DNA of 64,000 nt from JAAURS01 sp044923475 (lineage in GTDB: Bacteria; Cyanobacteriota; Cyanobacteriia; Thermosynechococcales; Thermosynechococcaceae): the NCBI RefSeq assembly GCF_044923475.1, contig NZ_CP137338.1:434001-498000 (forward strand). Reading direction: 5' to 3'. How positions within the stretch are numbered: position 1 is the first letter of the stretch; each line of letters starts with the position of its first letter. Below are positions 1 through 8,326 of this stretch, in pieces. The translations under genes and the position numbers were made by a program. The notes beneath the pieces were generated by a model. It saw only the letters and a program-made list of their open reading frames with translations, made no database searches and was not told the DNA's origin.

Positions 1-1110
1 TTGGCCGTGGTACAGCTCCAGGCAGGGGATCCTGAAACCCTCAAGGCTTGGAAGATCGTCTGCGAGCTGTCGAAGCGATCCTATCGGGCGATCTACGATC
101 TGATGGGCGTTTCGCCGGAGATTTGCGATCGCGGCGAATCTTTCTACAATCCGTTGCTGCCGGATGTTGTTGCGGCCCTGGATGCAGCGGGGTTATTGGT
201 CGAAGATCGAGGGGCCAAGTGCGTTTTTCTGGAGGGCTTTACCAACAAGGCCGGGGAACCGCTCCCTGCGATCGTGCAAAAGTCCGATGGCGGTTACAAC
301 TATGCCACCACGGATTTGGCTGCCATTCGCTACCGGATTCAAGAAGACAAGGCGGATCGGCTCGTCTATACGACGGATGTCGGGCAATCCAACCATTTTG
401 CTCAGGTGTTTCAGGTGGTGCGGCGGGCGGGATGGGTCCCGGAGACGGTGGAGTTGTTTCACGCGCCCTTTGGGCTAGTGTTGGGAGAAGACGGCAAGCG
501 CATTAAGACGCGCTCTGGCGATACAGTGCCGCTGAAGGATTTGCTGGACGAGGCGATCGCCCGTACTCGCGCCGATCTTCAGCAGCGGTTCCAAGCGGAA
601 GGTCGCTCGGAAACCGACGCGTTTGTTGAAGACGCCGCGCGGACGATTGGAATCGGAGCCGTCAAGTATGCGGATTTGAGCCAAAATCGCACGAGCAACT
701 ATATTTTTAGCTACGACAAAATGCTTTCTCTCCAGGGCAATACGGCTCCCTATATGCTCTATGCCTACGTGCGGGTGCAGGGCATCAGCCGTAAAGGCAA
801 TATCGATTTCGATCGCCTGTCCTCAGACATTCCCCTTTCGCTTCAGGATGACGCGGAACTGGTCGTACTCAAACACATCCTGCAAATGGCGGACGTCATC
901 GAGCAGGTGAGCCAAGACCTGATGCCGAACCGCTTATGTCAATACCTGTTTGAACTGAGTCAAAAATTCAATCAGTTTTACGATCGCTGCTCGGTCTTGG
1001 ATGCTCCAGAACCGCAGCGCACGACAAGACTGCTGCTCTGTCACACCACAGCACGGACGTTGAAGCTGGGTCTCTCTCTTTTGGGAATTTCCGTCCTAGA
1101 ACGGATGTAA
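1..1110 (+). CDS. argS: Arginyl-tRNA synthetase, C-terminal part (5' end outside window)
   Basis: Charges tRNA-Arg in the cytoplasm. The window opens inside the gene, so the TTG at base 1 is not a true start. The 369 visible residues hold the end of the class I catalytic domain, including the KMSKS-equivalent loop around GKRIKTRSGD (about residues 165-173). The DALR anticodon-binding domain follows and ends in the ISVLERM tail usual for bacterial ArgRS. The reading frame is intact to the TAA stop. The identification is firm; only the start is missing. Confidence 0.96.
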   Translation: MAVVQLQAGDPETLKAWKIVCELSKRSYRAIYDLMGVSPEICDRGESFYNPLLPDVVAALDAAGLLVEDRGAKCVFLEGFTNKAGEPLPAIVQKSDGGYNYATTDLAAIRYRIQEDKADRLVYTTDVGQSNHFAQVFQVVRRAGWVPETVELFHAPFGLVLGEDGKRIKTRSGDTVPLKDLLDEAIARTRADLQQRFQAEGRSETDAFVEDAARTIGIGAVKYADLSQNRTSNYIFSYDKMLSLQGNTAPYMLYAYVRVQGISRKGNIDFDRLSSDIPLSLQDDAELVVLKHILQMADVIEQVSQDLMPNRLCQYLFELSQKFNQFYDRCSVLDAPEPQRTTRLLLCHTTARTLKLGLSLLGISVLERM

Positions 1111-1134
1111 AACCCTTGTTTTGTACGGCTGTAG

Positions 1135-1154
1135 GGGCGCAAGGCCTTGCGCCC
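1135..1154. repeat. Perfect 20-bp palindrome between convergent genes
   Basis: GGGCGCAAGG followed by its exact reverse complement sits between argS and the convergent glycosylase gene. It can form a strong GC stem but has no clear T-tract on either side. It resembles short GC-rich palindromes dispersed in cyanobacterial genomes, and may also help to end transcription. The palindrome is seen directly; a role is inferred. Confidence 0.5.
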
Positions 1155-1166
1155 TTGGATGTAGTT

Positions 1167-1778
1167 TTAAAGCCTAGAAACTGCTGCCGACCCCTTGAGG
1201 TACCAGCGCCAGGGAATTTCAGCACCCTGGGTCAGTCCGATGCGAGTGGTTTGGACGAGTTCAAAAGAGTGGGGCGAGATTGCCTGCTGCCCGTTCCGGT
1301 CGGGATGCTCGATCCAAAGCGGCTGGCCCCGCACGAGTTGGACCTGGCTCAAGCTGCGATCGATCTCGAGCCACCGACACAACTTTCCGGGACCTGCCGC
1401 AAGTCTCGCACGAGTTGTAGGAGACAGATCCGAGTGCGAGTCCGCATCCGGTAGCGCGAGCGCGCGAATCAGAACGGCGCTGGCCACCCCCTCTCGATCG
1501 GTCACCACGTTGAAGCAGTGGTACATCCCGTAGATTAAATAGACGTAGCTGTAGCCCGCAGGCCCAAACATGACGGCATTGCGAGTCGTGCGCTTGCGAT
1601 AGGCATGACAGGCCGGATCGCCTGGACCATAAGCTTCCGTTTCCACGATCGTGCCCCGCAAAAGCTCGCCATTAGGGCAATGCCGTACCAGAACGCAGCC
1701 AATGAGATCGGGGGCCACGTCCGTTGCAGGACGGGCAAACCACTGCTGCTCGATAACATTAGGCTGTGCGAGGTTCAA
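1167..1778 (-). CDS. DNA-3-methyladenine glycosylase (AAG/MPG family)
   Basis: Removes alkylated purines in base excision repair. The family pattern FARPATDVAPDLIGC, IVETEAYGPGDPACHAYR, GYSYVYLIYGMYHC and AAGPGKLC is visible in order. The open frame runs back to an ATG at 1868, but that overlaps the MerR gene by 94 bp. I prefer the in-frame TTG at 1778-1776, which overlaps the MerR stop codon in a four-base TTGA and gives a family-like N-terminus of 203 residues. The overlap implies translational coupling with the regulator, though the link between the two functions is not obvious. The family is sure; the start is a judgement. Confidence 0.9.
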   Translation of the reverse strand: MNLAQPNVIEQQWFARPATDVAPDLIGCVLVRHCPNGELLRGTIVETEAYGPGDPACHAYRKRTTRNAVMFGPAGYSYVYLIYGMYHCFNVVTDREGVASAVLIRALALPDADSHSDLSPTTRARLAAGPGKLCRWLEIDRSLSQVQLVRGQPLWIEHPDRNGQQAISPHSFELVQTTRIGLTQGAEIPWRWYLKGSAAVSRL

Positions 1779-2245
1779 GAATGGGTCTGGGGTTGTAGGG
1801 ACGGTTCTGCTTGCAGATTGGGACAAATGGTTTGAGTCTCGTACTGCGTCGCAATCGGGTCTTGCCACCCGGACAAAACGCCCTTGACCTCTTTGCGAAG
1901 CAGTTCTAGGTGGCGAATTTGCGTTTCGATATCGGCTAACTTGCTTTCTAGGTAATGCTTGGCCTGCCCGCAGGGCAGCGTGCCTCGGTCGTGAATCTCT
2001 AAAATATCTCGAATTTCTGTGAGGCTGAGTCCTAAGGACTGGGTCCGGCGGATAAACGCAAGGCGGTTGATGACATCCGGCCCGTAGAGTCGGTAGCTGC
2101 TGCTGGGCGATCGCCGGACCTGCGGCTCCAGAAGACCGATATCGGTATAGTAGCGAATCGTCTTGACCGATAACCCGCTCCGTTTGGCAACCTCGCCGAT
2201 TTGCAATGCGTTAGAAGCAATAGACGCAACCATAGGAACTCCCAT
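1775..2245 (-). CDS. MerR-family regulator, possibly metal-responsive
   Basis: Transcription factor of 156 residues. An N-terminal winged helix-turn-helix (IGEVAKRSGLSVKTIRYYTDIGLL) is followed by the FIRRTQSLGLSLTEIRDIL hinge and a long dimerisation helix. A Cys lies just before that helix (LPCGQAKHY) and a second in the C-terminal loop (ICPNLQ). In ZntR/CadR-type members, cysteines at these two places bind metal, so a metal effector is possible but not proven. It is the upstream gene of a unit with the glycosylase (TTGA overlap). An ATG four codons in is an alternative start. Confidence 0.85.
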   Translation of the reverse strand: MGVPMVASIASNALQIGEVAKRSGLSVKTIRYYTDIGLLEPQVRRSPSSSYRLYGPDVINRLAFIRRTQSLGLSLTEIRDILEIHDRGTLPCGQAKHYLESKLADIETQIRHLELLRKEVKGVLSGWQDPIATQYETQTICPNLQAEPSLQPQTHS

Positions 2246-2251
2246 GGGCCG

Positions 2252-2542
2252 TTAATTGGGCGGTCGTTTTTTAGTCATAGACAGCATCGGCAGTTCCTGA
2301 GAAAACTGGGACGGCAAATAGTGCTGCGCAATCGGTTCGGGAAGGGTATCCGTACGGCGCTGGCTTTGCACCCACTTCAACCCCAGGGCACCACCCAACA
2401 GAAAGACACCTAGAAACAAGAGACCGCCATGGCTGCTCGCTCCACCCAACGCAATATCCGCCGCCCCCATCGTCATGAGAAAGCTGGGAATGGGATCTTT
2501 GCGATAGGCGGACCGAAGAAAGCGAGGTAGAAGCATATTCAT
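2252..2542 (-). CDS. Small membrane protein, unknown function
   Basis: I do not recognise this 96-residue protein. A hydrophobic, glycine-rich stretch (about residues 22-56, including GGLLFLGVFLLGGALGL) could form one or two membrane helices, followed by a polar tail. It lies just upstream of the MerR gene on the same strand, 6 bp apart, so the two could be co-transcribed. Confidence 0.6.
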   Translation of the reverse strand: MNMLLPRFLRSAYRKDPIPSFLMTMGAADIALGGASSHGGLLFLGVFLLGGALGLKWVQSQRRTDTLPEPIAQHYLPSQFSQELPMLSMTKKRPPN

Positions 2543-2605
2543 TGCTGCGTTGAAATGACCCGATATTGAGGAGATCTTTACTCTAAACTCACCGCACCGT
2601 CAACC

Positions 2606-2770
2606 TCAGCGCAATCCCAGCCAAGTTAAAACGCCTTCCCCTGTCAAGAGCTCAATTAAAACGGCCAGCACGAACCCCACCATGGCAGCTCGACCGTTCA
2701 AGCGCTCGACGTAATCGTTAAAACCGTACTTTGGGTTGGAAACCTTGGGGACTTGAGTGGGTTGAATCAT
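2606..2770 (-). CDS. High-light-inducible one-helix protein (Hlip/Scp)
   Basis: Thylakoid protein of about 54 residues with the chlorophyll-binding motif ERLNGRAAMVGF followed by a single membrane helix. The family binds chlorophyll and carotenoid, dissipates energy under high light and assists photosystem assembly. The frame stays open for 22 codons upstream, but the ATG at 2770 (MIQPTQVPKV) gives the normal Hlip length and N-terminus. It lies 81 bp downstream of folP on the same strand. Confidence 0.93.
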   Translation of the reverse strand: MIQPTQVPKVSNPKYGFNDYVERLNGRAAMVGFVLAVLIELLTGEGVLTWLGLR

Positions 2771-2851
2771 AGATATACCGAATTTTCGCTGTCTAATCGT
2801 AGCTGCTTTTAGCCTTAATATTCCCCATTCTAACAAAGGACTTTATCCAAT

Positions 2852-3715
2852 TCAGGGGCGCCAAATCGCATCCGCCACGCGACACACGTCCGCCATCTCA
2901 GAGCCATCGTGTATTCTCAGCAGATCTGCCCCGCCAGCGATCGCCCCGCAGCAGGCTGCTGCCGTTCCCCAAACCCTCTGTTTTGGATCGGGTCGGTCGA
3001 GAATGTGGCCGATAAAACTTTTGCGCGAAGGGCCGACCAGAATAGGACAGCCCAGACTTTGAAATGCCGATAGGTTTCTCAGCAGCTCGATATTCTGCGC
3101 TCCCGTCTTCGCAAAGCCAATGCCCGGATCGATTGCGATCCGGTGGTGGGGGATTCCCGCCGCCACGGCTGCTTCGACGCGCGATTCGAGCCAAGATGCG
3201 ATCTCGCCCACCAAGTCTCGATAGTCGGTCATCTGCTGCATGGTTTTGGGAGTCCCCCGCAGATGCATGAGGACGATCGGTACGTCCAATTGCGCCGCCA
3301 CAGCCAGCATCTCAGGGTCGTAGGTCGCTCCCGAAATATCGTTGACGAGGTCCGCCCCTGCGGCGATCGCCGCAGCCGCCACTCCTGCTTTGGTCGTATC
3401 CACCGAAATGGGCACCTCTGACACCCGGCGAATGGCTTCTACGATCGGAATCACCCGATCGAGCTCTGCTTGGAGCGATACATCTTTTGCATTGGGCCGG
3501 GTCGATTGTCCCCCGATATCGAGAATATCCATTCCCGCCGCTGCCAACCGTTGGGCTCGATCTACCGCCGCCTCGAGGGTATCGAACGAGCCGCCATCGC
3601 TGAAGCTGTCCGGCGTGACGTTGAGAATGCCCATCAAATAGGTGCGCCGCCCCCACTCAAAGGTGCGACCGCGCAGTTTCCACGGCGTCAAGGCATTGGC
3701 TTCTTGGTTTGGCAA
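2852..3715 (-). CDS. folP: Dihydropteroate synthase
   Basis: Condenses p-aminobenzoate with dihydropterin pyrophosphate in folate synthesis. The TIM-barrel signatures are all present: GILNVTPDSFSDGG (about residues 29-42), DIGGQSTRP, DPGIGFAKT and GPSRKSFIG. Length (287 residues) is normal. The gene stands between a small membrane protein upstream and the Hlip gene downstream on the same strand. Confidence 0.97.
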   Translation of the reverse strand: MPNQEANALTPWKLRGRTFEWGRRTYLMGILNVTPDSFSDGGSFDTLEAAVDRAQRLAAAGMDILDIGGQSTRPNAKDVSLQAELDRVIPIVEAIRRVSEVPISVDTTKAGVAAAAIAAGADLVNDISGATYDPEMLAVAAQLDVPIVLMHLRGTPKTMQQMTDYRDLVGEIASWLESRVEAAVAAGIPHHRIAIDPGIGFAKTGAQNIELLRNLSAFQSLGCPILVGPSRKSFIGHILDRPDPKQRVWGTAAACCGAIAGGADLLRIHDGSEMADVCRVADAIWRP

Positions 3716-3735
3716 ACAATAGAGCGAGGTAGAAT

Positions 3736-3957
3736 TTAGAGCGAACTCGAACCCTCATAGACCCGGAGCGGAAGACGTAGTGGAGCTGCTGAGGAAGATA
3801 GGGTTGGAGTATTTTCTACTACTATGCTAGACGAGTAATGTGCAGTAATGTACAGCGGTAGCGCTAAGGTTAACAACGCGATGAGGCTACTCAAGACAGT
3901 ATGGGAGTTACTTTTGCTATCTTTTGGAGGCGCTTCGACGGTACTATGGGTTTCCAT
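3736..3957 (-). CDS. Small predicted membrane protein, unknown
   Basis: A 73-residue frame starting at the ATG at 3957, which is preceded by AAAGGA seven bases upstream; the frame opens earlier but without a ribosome site. It has a polar N-terminus, one hydrophobic segment (VLSSLIALLTLALPLYI) and a Ser-rich tail. No family is recognised. It ends 20 bp before folP on the same strand and could be its first partner. Confidence 0.5.
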   Translation of the reverse strand: METHSTVEAPPKDSKSNSHTVLSSLIALLTLALPLYITAHYSSSIVVENTPTLSSSAAPLRLPLRVYEGSSSL

Positions 3958-4074
3958 AAATCCTTTCAACTCTTGACGGTTGTGCACGCTTAACAGTGAA
4001 CCAACCTCTCACCACAATAACACTTCGAACTTAATTCAACCTGCTCTTTTCGGCTGTATCTAGCGTCACACCTT

Positions 4075-5022
4075 ATGACTCAAACGATTGATTTTGCCAC
4101 TCAGAAAATTTTAGTGACGGGTGGTGCGGGTTTTCTTGGGAAACAAGTCATCGCACAGTTGCTCAAAGCAGGCGCGCGATCCGAAAATATTTCAGTTCCG
4201 CGCTCCAAGTCCTGCGACCTGCGATCGCTGGAGCACTGTCAGGCCGCCGTTGAGGGGCAGGATATTGCGATTCACCTTGCAGCCCACGTCGGCGGCATCG
4301 GACTCAATCGCGAGAAACCCGCAGAGCTGTTCTACGACAACCTAATGATGGGGACTCAGCTCATTCATGCGGCCTATCAAGCAGGGGTTAAAAAATTTGT
4401 TTGCGCGGGCACCATCTGTGCCTATCCCAAATTCACCCCCGTTCCCTTTAAAGAAGACGATCTCTGGAACGGCTATCCCGAAGAAACCAACGCGCCCTAT
4501 GGCATTGCCAAGAAGGCGCTCTTGGTGCAGCTGCAATCTTACCGCCAACAGTATGGCTTTGACGGCATTTACCTGCTGCCCGTGAATCTGTACGGCCCCG
4601 AAGATAACTTCAACCCCGCCAGTTCCCACGTCATTCCCGCGCTGATTCGGAAGGTGTACGAAGCAAAACAGCAGGGCGCTCGCAAGCTTCCCGTCTGGGG
4701 GGATGGTAGCCCCACCCGAGAGTTTTTATATTCTGAAGATGCGGCGCGTGGCATTGTCATGGGCGCTCGAGCCTACGACGGTGCAGAACCAGTCAATTTA
4801 GGCACCAATTACGAAATTTCAATCCGCGATCTGGTGGCGCTCATCTGTCGCCTGATGGAGTTCGACGGCGAACTCGTTTGGGAAACCGACCAGCCTAACG
4901 GTCAGCCGCGTCGCTGCTTGGATACCACCCGCGCTAAGGAAGCGTTTGGATTTACAGCCCAAGTCAGTCTAGAGGAAGGGTTGCGCCGCACGATTGAATG
5001 GTACTTCCAACATCCCAGCTAG
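4075..5022 (+). CDS. fcl: GDP-L-fucose synthase
   Basis: Epimerase-reductase of the short-chain dehydrogenase family that turns GDP-4-keto-6-deoxymannose into GDP-L-fucose for surface polysaccharide. The Rossmann start VTGGAGFLGKQV, AAHVGGIGLNR, GTICAYP and the active-site Y-x3-K (APYGIAKKALL) are visible. Length (315 residues) is normal. The 3' end overlaps or abuts the nuiA homologue. The usual partner gene gmd is not in the window. Confidence 0.94.
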   Translation: MTQTIDFATQKILVTGGAGFLGKQVIAQLLKAGARSENISVPRSKSCDLRSLEHCQAAVEGQDIAIHLAAHVGGIGLNREKPAELFYDNLMMGTQLIHAAYQAGVKKFVCAGTICAYPKFTPVPFKEDDLWNGYPEETNAPYGIAKKALLVQLQSYRQQYGFDGIYLLPVNLYGPEDNFNPASSHVIPALIRKVYEAKQQGARKLPVWGDGSPTREFLYSEDAARGIVMGARAYDGAEPVNLGTNYEISIRDLVALICRLMEFDGELVWETDQPNGQPRRCLDTTRAKEAFGFTAQVSLEEGLRRTIEWYFQHPS

Positions 5023-5444
5023 TCGTGAACCCATCGTCCCACAACCCCGAAGATTTAGTGCAGCAAATGACCGCAGCGGTAGCGGGATTGAGCTGGACGA
5101 GCGAAACCGACGCCCCTTTCGATGTCCTGCTATGGACGGGGATGGCGCGAGACGGCCCGACGGCGGCGGACGTGTTGCACCGAGCGCAGTTACCCCCTGA
5201 GACTCCCGCTGAGGCGATCGCCCTAGAGTCATTCCTCGCGCCTGCAACAGAAATTCAGGATTGGTACGGTCCTGACGAAATTCAGATGGCGGAACGATTT
5301 CAGGCTTTACAGGCGTTTTTAGAGCAAACGCTAACCCAGATTCGGGTGTATCGCTGCGGCACGATAGAGCGAGAGATTTATATCGTGGGACAAACCCAAG
5401 ATTTAGATTGGCTGGCGCTCCATACGACTGCTGTTGAAACCTAG
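4998..5444 (+). CDS. nuiA: NuiA-family nuclease inhibitor
   Basis: A 148-residue homologue of NuiA, the Anabaena protein that tightly inhibits the sugar-non-specific nuclease NucA. Resemblance is clear in DVLLWTG, the IQDWYGPDE segment, RCGTIEREIYIVGQT and the C-terminal TTAVET; in known NuiA the last residues reach into the nuclease active site. The ATG at 4998 overlaps fcl by 25 bp. The in-frame GTG at 5025, two bases after the fcl stop, is an alternative start. No nucA-like nuclease is in the window. Confidence 0.85.
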   Translation: MVLPTSQLVVNPSSHNPEDLVQQMTAAVAGLSWTSETDAPFDVLLWTGMARDGPTAADVLHRAQLPPETPAEAIALESFLAPATEIQDWYGPDEIQMAERFQALQAFLEQTLTQIRVYRCGTIEREIYIVGQTQDLDWLALHTTAVET

Positions 5445-5492
5445 CCGACCCAAAGGAGATTTGGGCGGCAGGACGATCTCGACGGGCGAGGT

Positions 5493-5822
5493 CTAAGACA
5501 CGAGCGCTGCTGACGCTAGGGCTTCGGGGATAGTTGCGGAGGGTGCTGCAAAGGAGCCGACGAGGACGTGCTCGAGCCGCAGCTTCAGCCATTGAATAAA
5601 TTGCGGATTGGTGGAGATAATTGCGGCACAGGGTTGCGGGCAAGATGCCTTGACCTGGGCGAGTTCCGGTGCATCTAGGAAAGCGGGCTGCTTCACGAGC
5701 CAAAAATCGATTTCCTTTTGCTGCTCTTTGTAGTAGCGATGGCGCTCGTCGAAGACTTCGTGGAGGGGTTCTTCCTCAATGAGAAATTTTTGACTGGCAA
5801 GGATGTAGTGGTAGGTCTGCAT
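5493..5822 (-). CDS. ycf54: Ycf54, accessory subunit of Mg-protoporphyrin ester cyclase
   Basis: Small soluble protein needed for assembly or activity of the aerobic Mg-protoporphyrin IX monomethyl ester cyclase (AcsF) in chlorophyll synthesis. The 109 residues show the family core: YHYILASQKFLIEEEPL, EIDFWLVKQPAFLDAPEL, CPQPCAAIISTNPQFI and WLKLRLEHV. It is a single gene here. chlH, for an earlier step of the same pathway, lies about 39 kb away. Confidence 0.93.
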   Translation of the reverse strand: MQTYHYILASQKFLIEEEPLHEVFDERHRYYKEQQKEIDFWLVKQPAFLDAPELAQVKASCPQPCAAIISTNPQFIQWLKLRLEHVLVGSFAAPSATIPEALASAALVS

Positions 5823-5914
5823 AAAATCTCAGTAATAGCGACGCTGCGCGATGGCGTTTTTGAGGTCTGTAGATAGTTTTTATTATCTCAAGGTTTAGGG
5901 CTTTTAGCTCAAAT

Positions 5915-8305
5915 TTATGGTTTGGAGGATGTTGTCGGTGGTTTGACTCTGAGCTGCTGCTCGGCTCGGGCGATCGCCTCTCGAGTTGCCGCGATCGCGC
6001 CTGCGTCCACAGAAATCCCGCCCAGTCCGGCCTCGATCAGCTCGCCGAGCCACTGGTAGTTGGGCTGCGAGTCTAGCAGCAAGTCGCCGCATAGAATGCT
6101 AGACAGCTCCAAGGCCGATGCCTCTCGAACCAACTGCCGCACGGCATCTTCCAGAACGGCCCGATTTTGATTCAAAATATCCATAAAGGCAGCGCGATCG
6201 CGATCGATTCCGAGCAGGAGCTGCGCTAGATCGTTGCTGCCAATGGCAATCCCCCGGACGCCCACCTGCCGATACTGTTTGAGGGAAAACAGCACGGACG
6301 GGACTTCTGCCATGATCCACAGCGGTAGGGTGTTGTCCGGATCGATTCCCGCCGCCCTCATTTTCTCCGTGCAGAAGGCAACCTCCTGGGGCGATCGCAC
6401 GAAAGGCAGAATCAATCGCAGGTTCTCGATCCCTCGGTTTAGAAGCTCGGCCAGCATCGCGAGTTCCAGTTCAAACAGTTGAGGATCGTGCCGATAGCGC
6501 AACGTTCCCCGCAAGCCCAGGTTAGAATTTTGTTCGGTCCTGCGGGGAGAGGATTGCTTCCCCCAAGCGGAAGACCAGTCGATACTGCGGTAATAGATGG
6601 GGCGTGGCGAAACTGCCTGAGCCATTGCAGCTAACGTCGCTCCGATTTGCGATCCGAAATGCTCGCGGTCGAACTTCGTTAGGGAATTCAACGCGTCGAC
6701 TGAGGTGATTTGACTCAGTAGCAGCCATTCTCCGCGAACGAGGCCAATTCCATCTATTTCTTGAGCCTGAGCCTTTTTGAGGTGGGTTAGCTGACTGACA
6801 CTCGCGAGCAGTTGAATTGAAGTAGAAAGTCGTTTCGGAATGTTGTCGCCTTGCGAGTTCGACACTGACGGGGCTGGGTCGGGGTCCTCGACATCTAAGC
6901 CGTAGATCTTGCCCTCCTTCCCGTTAAAGGAAACCCGCTGTCCCGTTTGCAGTGCCTTGGTAATGTCAGACAGGCCGACGATGGCAGGGCAGCCCAGTTC
7001 GCGGGCAAGAATGGCTCCGTGGGACGCGATACCACCCGTTTCGCACAGCAAACCGACGGCCTCTTGCAGCCAAGGGAGATGGATGGGTTCCAAGTGCCGC
7101 ACGACTAAAATTTTACCTCGACAGGCAGCGGGTGACAGGTCCTCAAATGACTGTACGACGATGACAGGAGCCGTAATACTCCCTGGGAAAGCCCCTAGGC
7201 CCATCCTAATCGGGACGGGCGCGCTGTCCCGATCGACAGAGCGCAATGATGCTATGTCAAACTCGTTCCGGCTGGGAGATTGCAAGCTTGGATGCAGCGG
7301 CAGCGGCAAATCTGGCACAAATCCTAGGATTTTGGGAGTGGCGCTGGCAAGGGTATCGGGTAAAACCCAAGTTAGGGTAAGGGGGGTTTCTGCATAAGTC
7401 TGAAGGGGAACGGATGCAGCCATTTCAACCAAGGCTTGAAGGGTATCTTCAGAGAGTAGATCGGGTTTGACTGCGGACGCACTGTTCGGGTACTGAATCG
7501 CGCGAGCGGGGGACGAGCAGGAGGTAAAACATTCGAGCCATTGAGCGCGGTGCCGATCGTAGAGATAGCAGTCTGGCCAACGTTCGCCTTGCCACGGTTC
7601 TAGGCTGACCTGCGATACTGCTTCGAGGGCGAGAGCGTCATGACCGATCTTGAGCCAGCCGAACGCTCGAGCCGTCCCGAGCGGCTGTACCAACACGCTG
7701 AGATGCAGTTGCTCGGGGCGCAACCCCAAATGCCCCAAAATATGCAGGCTGCGGGCTTGAAATAACTGCGCCCACTGTGCTTTAAGGCGCTCCCAGAAAG
7801 ATGCCAGGTCGCTGTCGCAGAGGGACGGTTTTGAGAACAGCAGGCTGGATGCTTCCCCAGATCGTTCTTTTGGATCGGTCCAGAGATAGGGCGTCAGCAT
7901 GAGTGGTGGTTTGGGCCAGCGATCGAGCCCTTGCTGCCATTCATCCGCCCAGGTTGGCGGCAAGCTCTGGGTCAGAATGCCTCGCTGAAGCGTTTGAGCG
8001 ATGGACTGGACTTGAGCGGGTTGAGACAGCGAGACATTCAGATTTAAGTATGGAAAATCTTGTAGGATTTCGTTAGGCCAATCGATCTGCTGCCAGATCG
8101 CCTGCATGACTCCATCGGGAACGATCCACCCGTTCTCGCCAGGGCATGTTTGAAAGAGCTGGCTTAGGTTCGCGAGCTGCGTTCCCGCTTGAGTCTCGTC
8201 TGTTTCTTGCAATCGATCTAGCCAAAGCAGAGAATCCACTGTAGCTTCTGCACTCGCTGATAGTAGAGATCGCCAAAGGTATATCGCTGCATACCCTGAC
8301 GACAA
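5915..8305 (-). CDS. PEP-utilising enzyme, PEP-synthase-like
   Basis: 796 residues, about the length of PEP synthase. The C-terminal two thirds is readable: the mobile phosphohistidine domain with GGIASHGAILARELGCPAIVG (His near residue 428), then the PEP/pyruvate barrel with GIGLVRGEWLL, NLGLRGTLRY, AIGSNDLAQLLLGIDRDR (about 688-705) and a Cys in LCGDLLLD (about 738). The N-terminal 350 residues do not show the glycine-rich pattern I would expect of an ATP-binding PPDK domain. It may be a divergent PEP synthase or a PEP-binding protein with another role. Confidence 0.8.
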   Translation of the reverse strand: MSSGYAAIYLWRSLLSASAEATVDSLLWLDRLQETDETQAGTQLANLSQLFQTCPGENGWIVPDGVMQAIWQQIDWPNEILQDFPYLNLNVSLSQPAQVQSIAQTLQRGILTQSLPPTWADEWQQGLDRWPKPPLMLTPYLWTDPKERSGEASSLLFSKPSLCDSDLASFWERLKAQWAQLFQARSLHILGHLGLRPEQLHLSVLVQPLGTARAFGWLKIGHDALALEAVSQVSLEPWQGERWPDCYLYDRHRAQWLECFTSCSSPARAIQYPNSASAVKPDLLSEDTLQALVEMAASVPLQTYAETPLTLTWVLPDTLASATPKILGFVPDLPLPLHPSLQSPSRNEFDIASLRSVDRDSAPVPIRMGLGAFPGSITAPVIVVQSFEDLSPAACRGKILVVRHLEPIHLPWLQEAVGLLCETGGIASHGAILARELGCPAIVGLSDITKALQTGQRVSFNGKEGKIYGLDVEDPDPAPSVSNSQGDNIPKRLSTSIQLLASVSQLTHLKKAQAQEIDGIGLVRGEWLLLSQITSVDALNSLTKFDREHFGSQIGATLAAMAQAVSPRPIYYRSIDWSSAWGKQSSPRRTEQNSNLGLRGTLRYRHDPQLFELELAMLAELLNRGIENLRLILPFVRSPQEVAFCTEKMRAAGIDPDNTLPLWIMAEVPSVLFSLKQYRQVGVRGIAIGSNDLAQLLLGIDRDRAAFMDILNQNRAVLEDAVRQLVREASALELSSILCGDLLLDSQPNYQWLGELIEAGLGGISVDAGAIAATREAIARAEQQLRVKPPTTSSKP

Positions 8306-8326
8306 GTTCAGCTTCTATTATGGGGT

